Shown here in pieces: positions 1 to 7,473 of a stretch of DNA of 64,000 bases. The position numbers and the translations under genes are program-made. Source of the stretch: Nostoc linckia NIES-25. Lineage in GTDB: Bacteria > Cyanobacteriota > Cyanobacteriia > Cyanobacteriales > Nostocaceae. The stretch is taken from NCBI RefSeq assembly GCF_002368035.1, contig NZ_AP018222.1, forward strand, positions 5,781,738 through 5,845,737. Direction: 5' to 3'. A model generated the notes under the pieces. It had not been told where the DNA came from. It searched no databases and saw only the letters and a program-made list of their open reading frames with translations. Position 1 is the first letter of the stretch. Every line of letters starts with the position of its first letter.

Positions 1-88
1 TTCTGCTCTCCTGCGGTTTACACTGCAAATTAGGTGCTGAATAACTTATGAGTACCCTTGGTTATGAGAACGGGTTGGATAGTTATAG

Positions 89-691
89 TTAAGGGACTTG
101 CATTCCGCGTTGCACGGCTGGACGTTGCTGCACTGTCTCTACCCAGCGTTGGAGATTTGGGTAATTGTCGAGTGTTAAACCTTGAAATTCATAAATCGCT
201 ACCCAAGGATAAGTCGCAATATCGGCAATAGAATAGTCACCACAGATAAATTCATTGTCTTGGAGTTGTTTATCCAAAACTCCATAAATGCGTAACGTTT
301 CCTTTTCGTAACGTTCGATGGCATAAGGAATTTTTTCCGGGGCAAAGCGTTTAAAATGATTAAGTTGTCCAAACATCGGCCCGACACCCGCCATTTGGAA
401 CATCAGCCACTCTAGGACTTGAAAACGGCTTTTTTGGTCTTTAGGTAAGAGTTTATCGGTTTTTTCGGCTAAATAAATTAGAATTGCTCCCGACTCAAAG
501 ACTTTAATTCCAGTCTCTCCATCGACAATGGCGGGAATTTTACTATTGGGATTGATGGCGATAAATTCAGGTGTAAATTGCTCTTGTTTAGTAATATCAA
601 TTTTGTAGACATTGTAGGGCAATCCGACTTCTTCCAACATAACGGAAGCTTTACGTCCATTGGGCGTGGTGAAGGTGTAGAGATCGATCAT
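89..691 (-). CDS. Glutathione S-transferase family protein (YfcG/Nu-class-like)
   Basis: A 200-residue cytosolic protein of normal GST length. Residues 1-80 form the thioredoxin-fold half: an opening TTPNGRKASVMLEE, the cis-Pro segment KIPAIVD, and the Glu-Ser pair in FESGAILIYLAE that binds the gamma-glutamyl part of glutathione. Residues 90-200 form the all-helical half, with SIADIATYPW. The TTPNGRK opening and absence of an obvious N-terminal catalytic Tyr or Ser resemble the YfcG/YghU (Nu) group, which has disulfide reductase and peroxidase activity with glutathione; that subgroup is inferred. It is monocistronic: the 160 bases upstream lead into a MITE and the next gene also points left. 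The ATG at 691 gives the full-length fold. Confidence 0.9.
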   Translation of the reverse strand: MIDLYTFTTPNGRKASVMLEEVGLPYNVYKIDITKQEQFTPEFIAINPNSKIPAIVDGETGIKVFESGAILIYLAEKTDKLLPKDQKSRFQVLEWLMFQMAGVGPMFGQLNHFKRFAPEKIPYAIERYEKETLRIYGVLDKQLQDNEFICGDYSIADIATYPWVAIYEFQGLTLDNYPNLQRWVETVQQRPAVQRGMQVP

Positions 692-852
692 GTGCTTTAC
701 CCTAGAATATTCTCAATTTCCGAGGGTAGTGTACCTTTGATTAATAAATAACGATATTCACCAACAGAGAGATAATATGCTCGATGCCAAGGCCAGATCG
801 AGTTGATTGTTGAGAAAAATCCACTTCATACCATATTTTATTGTTAAAGTAA

Positions 853-1085
853 AAGGTTGTTTGAAAAGTGTTTTGCTGTGACTTTAAGCACTTTGAGATC
901 CCCCCTAACCCCCCTTTTTAAGGGGGGAACCGGAATCAAAGTCCCCCTTGTAAAGGGGAGTCAGTGCGCTCTTGCGGTTAAGAGATTTGTACCGCTAAAG
1001 CGGAACCTGCTCTTTAGCAAGTGGCGTGGATTTAGGGAGAGCTAGAGCATTTTCTTACCAACAATAGGACTTTTCAAACACCCTC
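853..1085. mobile_element. MITE-like element, copy 1 (233 bp)
   Basis: The ends are inverted repeats: AAGGTTGTTTGAAAAGT on the left and, read from the other strand, GAGGGTGTTTGAAAAGTCC on the right. TAA lies on both sides (850-852 and 1086-1088), consistent with a 3-bp target duplication. The interior holds C/G-rich inverted stretches (CCCCCCTAA..., AAGGGGGG) and no transposase. The same ends, and much of the interior in reversed order, occur at 61400-61563. A 62-codon ORF inside is not a gene. The transposase family that moves it cannot be named from here; a TNA target is typical of IS1031-type IS5 elements, which is only a suggestion. Confidence 0.75.
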
Positions 1086-1100
1086 TAAGGGTAATATTTG

Positions 1101-2501
1101 CTATTTCCTTAATTTATCTAGTTCAAGTGTTACAGATTGCAAAATGCTAAATCGCCAAGTCAAAATTATAGCTGCACTGGCTAAACCAATTGCTAACCCG
1201 CACCAAAGACCAATTGCTCCATACCCTAACCATATACCCAAAGCATAACCAATAGATAAACCAACACCCCAATAAGAAAAAATACCAATTAACATAGGAA
1301 TTCGCGTATCTTTTAAGCCTCGTAATGCTCCGGCTGCTGTGACTTGGACTCCATCAACAATTTGAAAAATTGCAGCCACTACAAGCAATTTAACTGCCAA
1401 GTTGACTACATCTTGATTGCTAGGATTGTTAATGTCAAGGTAAAGAGAAACAACTGACTTTGGTAATAACCAAAAGATAATCCCTGCAATAGCCATAGAC
1501 AAACCACCTAATGTAATGCCCACATATCCAGCCAGGCGAACACCGACTAAATCTTGCTCTCCAACTAATTGTCCAACACGTACAGTTGTTGCTAAAGAAA
1601 TACCAAGTGCAACCTGAAAAGACATAGAAGCTGTCTGCAAGGCAATTTGATGGGCAGCTAGGGGAGTGGTTCCTATTTGCCCTAATATAAATGTGACAAC
1701 TGTAAACAGCCCTCCTTCCACTGCAACTAATCCACCAATGGGCAATCCAACTTGAAAAATTTGCCAAATGATGCGCCAATTTTCTTGGGTGAAAGTGTAG
1801 CGGAATGAAGTGTGAAATATGCGATAAATTGTAAATCGATGCTGGCTATGTATATAGGTTGCTAAAGCAATAAACATACTCCAAAGTGACAATGTACTCG
1901 CCCAACCAATTCCAGCTAGTCCTAAAGCAGGTAGCCCCAGTTTGCCAAACATCAAAACATAGTTAGCTGCAATGTTAAGCAAAGTACCTAACACAACAAC
2001 GATCGCAATTAACTGCGCTTGAGACACAGCAGAAAGAAAACTTTTGAGTACAGCAAAGCCCAAACTAGGAATAAAACCCAGTGCGATCGCTCTTAAATAA
2101 GTTTCTGCTAGTGCTGCTGTGGCTGCATTCTGACCCAATACCAGTAGTAAAGTCCCTCCATTCCAAAGTAGTATTACAATCGGTATCCCCAACAGCAGAG
2201 ATATTCCCAATCCTTGCTGGACAATCTTGCTTACTCGTTCGGGCTTTCCGGCTCCGTATGCTTCGGCAACTAAAGGACTAACAGCAGAAACAATACCCGT
2301 AGTAATTAAAAGCAAAAAAGTAAATATCGCAGCTCCCAAACCTCCAGATGCAATAGTCTGACTTCCCAACCAGCCCATCATTACCGTATCCACAAAGCCA
2401 GTTGATGATTGAGCAAGTTGCGCTGCTACCAAAGGAACAGCTAATAAGAGACATTGTTTAATTTCAGATATCAATCTGTCTCTACGGCTCGTGTTATTCA
2501 T
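1101..2501 (-). CDS. MATE family multidrug/Na+ antiporter (NorM/DinF-like)
   Basis: A 466-residue integral membrane protein with about 12 hydrophobic segments in two homologous halves, the usual size and layout of MATE exporters. The first half opens with AVPLVAAQLAQSSTGFVDTV followed by MMGWLGSQTIASGG, the classic helix 1-2 region, and PLVAEAYGAGK follows helix 2. The second half repeats the pattern from VGLPIGGLVAVEGGLFTV, with PLAAHQIALQTAS. It should export cationic drugs or metabolites in exchange for Na+ or H+; the substrate cannot be read from the sequence. The ATG at 2501 precedes MNNTSRRDRL. It is divergent from the PRXL2-like gene at 2572, so the 70 bases between hold both promoters. 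Confidence 0.93.
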   Translation of the reverse strand: MNNTSRRDRLISEIKQCLLLAVPLVAAQLAQSSTGFVDTVMMGWLGSQTIASGGLGAAIFTFLLLITTGIVSAVSPLVAEAYGAGKPERVSKIVQQGLGISLLLGIPIVILLWNGGTLLLVLGQNAATAALAETYLRAIALGFIPSLGFAVLKSFLSAVSQAQLIAIVVVLGTLLNIAANYVLMFGKLGLPALGLAGIGWASTLSLWSMFIALATYIHSQHRFTIYRIFHTSFRYTFTQENWRIIWQIFQVGLPIGGLVAVEGGLFTVVTFILGQIGTTPLAAHQIALQTASMSFQVALGISLATTVRVGQLVGEQDLVGVRLAGYVGITLGGLSMAIAGIIFWLLPKSVVSLYLDINNPSNQDVVNLAVKLLVVAAIFQIVDGVQVTAAGALRGLKDTRIPMLIGIFSYWGVGLSIGYALGIWLGYGAIGLWCGLAIGLASAAIILTWRFSILQSVTLELDKLRK

Positions 2502-2571
2502 GAAGCTAAAAAAATATCTCTAATAAAATGGACTAAAATTTGGATAGCTAAATAGCAGTTAATTTCTTGTA

Positions 2572-3369
2572 ATGAATCCCTACACTATCCTTAATCAGAC
2601 CGAACTTCAGCGTGTTAGTGATGGCATGACCCGACCCTTATTAGAAAATTGCGAGGCTGCCTCACATATCCTTATTTTAGTCTGGCCGCAACTTGGGGAT
2701 TTTGATAGTCTTGAATATGCGTGGTGGTTACAGCGTGAAGCTGAAAAATTACCTCCGGAAAAACTTGCTATTCGCGCAGTGGGAATTGGCGATCGCGGCT
2801 CTGGAACAAGATTCTGTGAATATACCGGATTTCCACCCCAAAATTTATTTGTTGAACCTAATGCACAGCTACATCACCAACTCAAACTTTATTCTGGTTT
2901 GAATTTTCGCGTCCCTGGACTTTCTGCATCTGTGAAAGCTTGGCTAAATCTAATGTTAATGTGTGCGGGGTTGGGAAGTCCTGGAACGTTAAAAGAAGTT
3001 TTTCGAGGATACACGGGCGATCGTCAAGCCCCTCAACTTATTGAAGATGATGAAATTATTCAAGGTACTCCTCTACCTGCTTTTAAAGGCTCGTTTTTCC
3101 AATTAGCTGGGGGAAGGGGATTTCAACGCCCGTTTGAATTAGCTACTTTACGGTTACGGAATATGGTGGAAGTTCTCAGCAATTGGCATACTTATGTACC
3201 TAATTCTGCCTATTTAACTCAGCGTGGTGGAACTTTTCTGTTTGATTCCAAAGGTCAGTTAGTTTACGAACATCGAGATCCAGGAATTCTCGGCTTTGCT
3301 GCTAATATGAGTCAGCCGTTGTCATTTTTATCTTTCATCGAAACAGATAGCTTTACCTCATCTTACTAA
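2572..3369 (+). CDS. PRXL2 / AhpC-TSA_2-like protein without the usual CxxC
   Basis: A 265-residue soluble protein. The block from ILILVWPQLGDFDSLEYAW to FCEYTGFPPQNLFVEP and the C-terminal GGTFLFDSKGQLVYEHRDPG match the thioredoxin-fold layout of PRXL2 (FAM213) peroxiredoxin-like proteins, common in cyanobacteria and plastids. Family members usually carry a Cys pair after the first beta strand; here that place reads VWPQLGD, so the peroxidatic Cys is missing. The remaining cysteines (ENCEA, RFCEY, LMCAG) are isolated. Either it works by other chemistry or it is a structural or redox-sensing relative. The ATG at 2572 is the first in frame. The family call is from motif recall; activity is unknown. 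Confidence 0.7.
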   Translation: MNPYTILNQTELQRVSDGMTRPLLENCEAASHILILVWPQLGDFDSLEYAWWLQREAEKLPPEKLAIRAVGIGDRGSGTRFCEYTGFPPQNLFVEPNAQLHHQLKLYSGLNFRVPGLSASVKAWLNLMLMCAGLGSPGTLKEVFRGYTGDRQAPQLIEDDEIIQGTPLPAFKGSFFQLAGGRGFQRPFELATLRLRNMVEVLSNWHTYVPNSAYLTQRGGTFLFDSKGQLVYEHRDPGILGFAANMSQPLSFLSFIETDSFTSSY

Positions 3370-3410
3370 TTTTTGATTGCTAATTAATTGAAGAAGGCAG
3401 TAAATCTTAA

Positions 3411-3630
3411 GTAGGGTGTGTTGCGGCTTTAGCCTAACGCACCGTCTTATAGCAATTTGCAGTTGAATAGACCACAGTAGGGGCACAACATTGTTGTGCC
3501 CTTACGATAATTTAGTATTCAAGCATGTATTCCATCCAAATGAAAAGCCCTGTATATAGCGGTGCGTTAGGCGCTAATATCATATTTTTCGTGATAAATA
3601 ATCTCAAAATACGCGCCTAACACACCCTAC
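3411..3630. repeat. Nested inverted-repeat element (MITE-like, 220 bp)
   Basis: The outer ends are a perfect 12-bp inverted repeat, GTAGGGTGTGTT at 3411-3422 and its complement at 3619-3630. Inside is a second perfect pair, GCCTAACGCACCG at 3432-3444 and CGGTGCGTTAGGC at 3560-3572. In the centre is the palindrome GGGCACAACA/TGTTGTGCCC at 3481-3501. It fills most of the gap between the PRXL2-like and decarboxylase genes and has no coding potential. The transcript would fold into a long branched hairpin. Confidence 0.7.
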
Positions 3631-3789
3631 TACAATAATTTGATTTTTACTTTATAAATAGCCTTTAATTCCTGATTGCTAATTAAATAACTGAATCTCT
3701 ACATCAGAATTTGAAAATTTATTACTCAAGAGATACGCACCTGCGCCAAGCATTTCATACCGTAAAAGGATAAAATTCAGGCTCAAATC

Positions 3790-5442
3790 GTGACAAATTT
3801 TACTGTTGGCGACTATTTAATACATCGTCTGGCGCAGATTGGCATCAAGCATATCTTCGGTGTTGCTGGAGACTATAATATGGAGTTTCTCGATTCAATT
3901 GTTAAGTGCGATCGCATCGAGTTAATTCCTGCTTGCAACGAACTCAACGCCTCTTACGCTGCCGATGGCTATGGTCGAATTAATGGTGTTGCCGCATTAG
4001 TCACTACCTTTGGTGTTGGCGAACTCAGTGCGATTAATGGTGTTGCTGGGGCTTACGCGGAACACGTTCCTGTGGTAGCAATTACCGGCTCTCCTGCTAC
4101 TAAAATTCAATCATCTCACTCAATTGTTCACCATACCCTCGGCACTGGTGATTTTTCTCTGTTTGCCCAGATGTATGAAAAGGTAACGGTAGCTCAAGCA
4201 TATTTAACATCAGATAATGCCACAGCTGAAATTGATAGAGTTTTGGGTGTCTGTCTTCTCAAAAAGTTGCCTGTCTACATCTCCATACCTATGGATGTTG
4301 CTAAACATGAAGTCGCTGCACCATCTGATTCATTCCCCTTTCCCTCCTTCCAAAGCGACCCGGATACTTTAGCTGAGGTTGTTGATGCTTGTGTAGCGAT
4401 GTTGGAAAAATCCACCCAACCAGTGATTCTTGCTGATGTTGGTGTGACTCGTTATCGCTTGCATCAACAATTGCGAGAATTGTTAACAGCTACTGGATAT
4501 CCTTATGCCACTCTGAACATGGGCAAAGGACTGCTGGAAGAAAGCCATCCCCAATTCATTGGTATCTATGGTGGTGCTGCTAGCCAAGAAAATGTCCGAA
4601 CGCGTATTGAACAGGCAGATTGTGTTTTGAGTATCGGTGTCTTGATGACCGATCTCAGCACAGCAAAGTTTTCTGCCAAACTCGATCCCGGTCGTACTAT
4701 TGAATTGCATGGGGAATATGCAAAAATTAAACGTGCTTCATACAAAAATGTAGCTATGGCTGATGTGCTTCCTGCTTTAAGCCAACGGTTGCAGCACCGC
4801 GATGCTCAAACGCTAAATTTTAAGTCAGCAACAGAGAATTTAGATCCTGGCTTTATAACTCCTTTGGAAAGCGATAGTGCAACTATTACACAACGGCACT
4901 TTTGGTATAGATTCGCTGATTTTCTCCAAGAAAATGACATTATCGTTGCCGAAACTGGAACTTGTTTATTCGGTGCTTCAGTCGTTCCTTTGCCAAAAGG
5001 AGCCACCTTTATCGGACAAGTACTTTGGGGTTCTATTGGCTACTCTGTTGGTTCATTACTTGGCTGTTGCGTCGCCGCGCCACAACGTCGCTCTATTTTA
5101 TTAGTTGGTGACGGATCTTTCCAAATGACGGCACAAGAACTATCAACTATTTTCCGCTACGACTTCAAACCGATTATTTTTCTGATTAATAATGATGGAT
5201 ACACCATAGAACGTGATATTCATGGCGAACGGATGCCGTATAATGACATTCAACCTTGGAATTATCATCAGCTGCCTGAAGTTTTTGCTGGCAACGGCTG
5301 GGGAATTAAAGTCAGTACTCAATCTGAGTTAGAGGCTGCATTGCAAAAAGCCGAACAAAACCGCGATCGCCTTGTTTTTATTGAAGTGGTCATGGACAAA
5401 ATGGACAGCCCAGAAGTTCTTTTGAAGGTATTGCAGCCATAA
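3790..5442 (+). CDS. Thiamine-diphosphate 2-keto acid decarboxylase (pyruvate/indolepyruvate/phenylpyruvate type)
   Basis: A 550-residue enzyme with the three-domain plan of the pyruvate decarboxylase family, converting a 2-oxo acid to an aldehyde plus CO2. The N-terminal Pyr domain has the catalytic Glu (about E51 in CNELNASYAADGYGR) and the His pair H114-H115 in IVHHTLGTGDF that marks decarboxylases rather than acetolactate synthases. The C-terminal PP domain has the GDGS...NN diphosphate/Mg2+ motif: VGDGSFQMTAQELS ending in LINNDGYTIERDIHG. Start is GTG at 3790; no better start lies upstream in frame. Whether it prefers pyruvate, indolepyruvate or branched 2-keto acids cannot be read, so ethanol, auxin-type indole or amino-acid-derived aldehyde pathways are all possible. 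It is monocistronic. Confidence 0.92.
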   Translation: MTNFTVGDYLIHRLAQIGIKHIFGVAGDYNMEFLDSIVKCDRIELIPACNELNASYAADGYGRINGVAALVTTFGVGELSAINGVAGAYAEHVPVVAITGSPATKIQSSHSIVHHTLGTGDFSLFAQMYEKVTVAQAYLTSDNATAEIDRVLGVCLLKKLPVYISIPMDVAKHEVAAPSDSFPFPSFQSDPDTLAEVVDACVAMLEKSTQPVILADVGVTRYRLHQQLRELLTATGYPYATLNMGKGLLEESHPQFIGIYGGAASQENVRTRIEQADCVLSIGVLMTDLSTAKFSAKLDPGRTIELHGEYAKIKRASYKNVAMADVLPALSQRLQHRDAQTLNFKSATENLDPGFITPLESDSATITQRHFWYRFADFLQENDIIVAETGTCLFGASVVPLPKGATFIGQVLWGSIGYSVGSLLGCCVAAPQRRSILLVGDGSFQMTAQELSTIFRYDFKPIIFLINNDGYTIERDIHGERMPYNDIQPWNYHQLPEVFAGNGWGIKVSTQSELEAALQKAEQNRDRLVFIEVVMDKMDSPEVLLKVLQP

Positions 5443-5451
5443 ATCAATATA

Positions 5452-5484
5452 CTGCCTCATTAGCTTACTTGGTAAGTTAGGCGG
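5452..5484 (+). terminator. Possible stem-loop after the decarboxylase gene
   Basis: TAGCTTAC and GTAAGTTA can pair across a TTG loop (one G-U pair), extended by CTGCCT with AGGCGG after a small bulge. It begins ten bases past the stop codon. No T-run follows, so it is a weak terminator candidate. Confidence 0.3.
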
Positions 5485-5745
5485 TGTCAGAGAGTTATGA
5501 TACTGCGATCGCTCTTTGAACTTAGAATTTCCGTGTTCGCAGATCTCTCTTAAGTCAGAGATCTATTCTGTGCTGCGATAGAAGATTTTTGGATTCTACT
5601 TCAGTATTCTAGTTGAGAAACAAATATCAGAGAAATCATCGATTTCCTATTCTTTAACCAATCCCCAGTTTCTTTACCAGAGAGATAAATCTCTTTTGGT
5701 TTATGCTATTAGCAGATAAACACTACTAAAACAATAATAAAAGAA

Positions 5746-6222
5746 ATGGCTAACAAGAAAAAAGTTAATAATAGTAAAAATGATTCGGAACGCAATAAAG
5801 AAAGTTCTGAAACTAATATAGTTTTATCATCCAATGAACCCAAAGAGATAACTAAAACAATTAATATAGATGGCAAACGCCCAGTCGATCCTAGTAACAT
5901 TGAGGTAAAGGAAACTATTGACATAGATGGCGATCGCCCAATTGTAAAAAACGAAAATCTTAGCACTCAAACAATTGATATAGATGGTCACCGCCCAATT
6001 GGTAAGAGCAATTTTCAACAGCATGATACGCTAAACATAGACGGTAAACGTCCAATCGATCCTAATGATTTAAAGGTTGAGGCTATTCTTGACATAGACG
6101 GCCAACGTCCTATCGCTAAGAGTAATTTTAAAGTTCAAGATACTCTGAATGTAGATGGTAACCGCCCAATAGTTTCAGATAATGCTGTTGATTCGCCTTT
6201 CCCAGTGGATTACTTAGAATAA
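5746..6222 (+). CDS. Small protein of six 19-residue IDGxRP repeats
   Basis: A 158-residue hydrophilic protein with no signal peptide or membrane segment. After a Lys/Asn/Ser-rich leader (1-37) come six tandem 19-residue repeats at 38-56, 57-75, 76-94, 95-113, 114-132 and 133-151, then a 7-residue tail. Consensus: T(I/L)(N/D)IDGxRP(I/V), then a polar connector of about nine residues. D, G, R and P are fixed in all six. The DNA repeats are 57 bp but have diverged at silent sites, so the array is old and under protein-level selection. I recall similar xxGxRP(I/V) repeats in other uncharacterised cyanobacterial proteins; no function is known to me. The ATG follows an A-rich leader without a strong ribosome site. 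Confidence 0.8.
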   Translation: MANKKKVNNSKNDSERNKESSETNIVLSSNEPKEITKTINIDGKRPVDPSNIEVKETIDIDGDRPIVKNENLSTQTIDIDGHRPIGKSNFQQHDTLNIDGKRPIDPNDLKVEAILDIDGQRPIAKSNFKVQDTLNVDGNRPIVSDNAVDSPFPVDYLE

Positions 6223-6260
6223 AATCTTGAAGAAGAATTCAGAAGTCAGAATCAATTAGT

Positions 6261-6365
6261 GGGGGATTTAGATCTCCCACTCTCTTACAAAGTTCCGTAC
6301 CCTGCGGGATGCCGCAGGCATCGCTGGAAGCTGGCGTGCAGGAAGCAAGCTACAGACTTTGCGCT
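6261..6365. repeat. Hairpin plus short interspersed repeat (CTCTTACAAAGTT type), copy 1
   Basis: GTGGG and CCCAC (about 6260-6281) form a stem-loop after the repeat-protein gene and may terminate it. From 6282 the sequence runs CTCTTACAAAGTTC, then CTGCGG/CCGCAG-type hairpins, then ACTTTGCGCT to 6365. The same borders around another G/C-rich core recur at 19571-19618, so this is a dispersed structured repeat with a variable centre. Confidence 0.5.
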
Positions 6366-6501
6366 AATTGTAGACCGCTAAATTTTTCATCTAGCGGGGG
6401 TCTTAAACCCGTTTATTCATTCGCCACTCGCACAGAATTCAATTGGAGAATTCTGACGACTGATACCATTTCACGAAAATTTTGATAAATATAGATCTAC
6501 C

Positions 6502-6977
6502 GTAGGGGCTTTACAGCTGTCATTGGTGTCAACTTACAGCGTTTTTCATCTATTTGAACCACAATTTTCGGTAGGGGCGCACAGCTGTAAAGCCCCTACA
6601 ACGTGGTCTATTTACCTGAAAATTGCTGTAACGTGAAACCCCTGTAAAAATGTGATATTCACCTATCTCACTTACCATCAAGATCTGCGTTACCCCACCC
6701 CGGTTTTGCGCCAGCAAAACCTCCCCTCCCCTTAGCAAGGCTACGGTGTACGCACATCTGTGTAGTAAACCAAAATCCTCGTAGATCCTCCTAAATCCTC
6801 CTTAAAAAGGAGGACTTTGAGAGATTTTTGCCCCCCCCTGCTTGGCAAGGGGGGTTGGGGGGATCAAAAGTCTGCGGCACAACTTTAAAAGACTTGTGTG
6901 TACACCGTAGCCTTAGCAAGGGGAGGGGTTGGGGGTGGGGTAAAACAATTGTGGGGCAACAGTTTGACGTGAAGCTA
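6502..6977. repeat. Mosaic of nested MITE-like repeats
   Basis: Layers can be seen. GTAGGGGCTTTACAGCTGT (6502-6520) and its perfect complement (about 6582-6600) enclose CATTGGTGTCAACTTA, the end of the element that is intact at 19321-19512. After 6612 the sequence resumes like that element (ACGTGAAACCCCTGT, ACCATCAAGATCTGCGTTACC). It is interrupted again, between CTTAGCAAGG and its inverted return near 6910, by an insert bounded by GGCTACGGTGTAC and GTACACCGTAGCC, and then ends with the shared GGGGTTGGGGGTGGGGTAAAA. So an element of the 19.3-kb family has been hit at least twice. No transposase is present. Confidence 0.55.
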
Positions 6978-7079
6978 GTGAAAAATCTCGATCGCAACTT
7001 ATTTACCATTGAAACTGTCGTTAAAGCTACGCTTTTAAAGTTGGCGATCGCTCGACAAATTATAGTAGAAAATATAATA

Positions 7080-7226
7080 ATTTTTACTACCAAGCCCGTG
7101 GGTAAAGGTACAGGTACGGGAATGTCTATTAGCTATCAAATTATTAGCGAAAAACATGGGGGCAAATTAGAGTTTTACACCAAATCAGTACAGCAAACAG
7201 AATTTACAATTGCAATTCGACACTAG
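7080..7226 (+). pseudogene. C-terminal remnant of a sensor histidine kinase ATPase domain
   Basis: About 48 codons read TTKPVGKGTGTGMSISYQI, SEKHGGKLEF and TEFTIAIRH, the G2 box and last strand of a HATPase_c domain as in cyanobacterial hybrid or GAF-type kinases (usual form GKGTGLGLSI). The rest of the kinase (H-box, N-box, G1) is absent: the same open frame upstream runs into repeat DNA. It is a scar of a lost gene, cut by the repeat mosaic to its left. The region to 7473 holds no gene. Confidence 0.75.
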
Positions 7227-7473
7227 ATATTCCAGAAAGCGATCGCCAACCGTACTCATTGCCTCACCATCGAGTCTCATACCACCGAGAAGTTCCAACG
7301 AGCAAATTTATTTTCTGTTCCCCCAATCCTGTTACCGTCTCGAAAGGGCATGATTAAACAGTTCTGAATCAAAACAAAGAAGTTGATGAATCATTTAAAA
7401 TTGCTATAGTTCAATTACTGCTTGTGCAACTTGTATAATATAATATGCCGGATAACCGTGGAAAGAACTGCAA

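Noticed and set aside
857..1045. 62-codon ORF
   Set aside because: It lies wholly inside the MITE and translates its palindromes.
6828..7226. 132-codon ORF as a complete gene
   Set aside because: Its first 84 codons are translated repeat DNA (palindromic G-rich sequence); only the last part is a kinase remnant.
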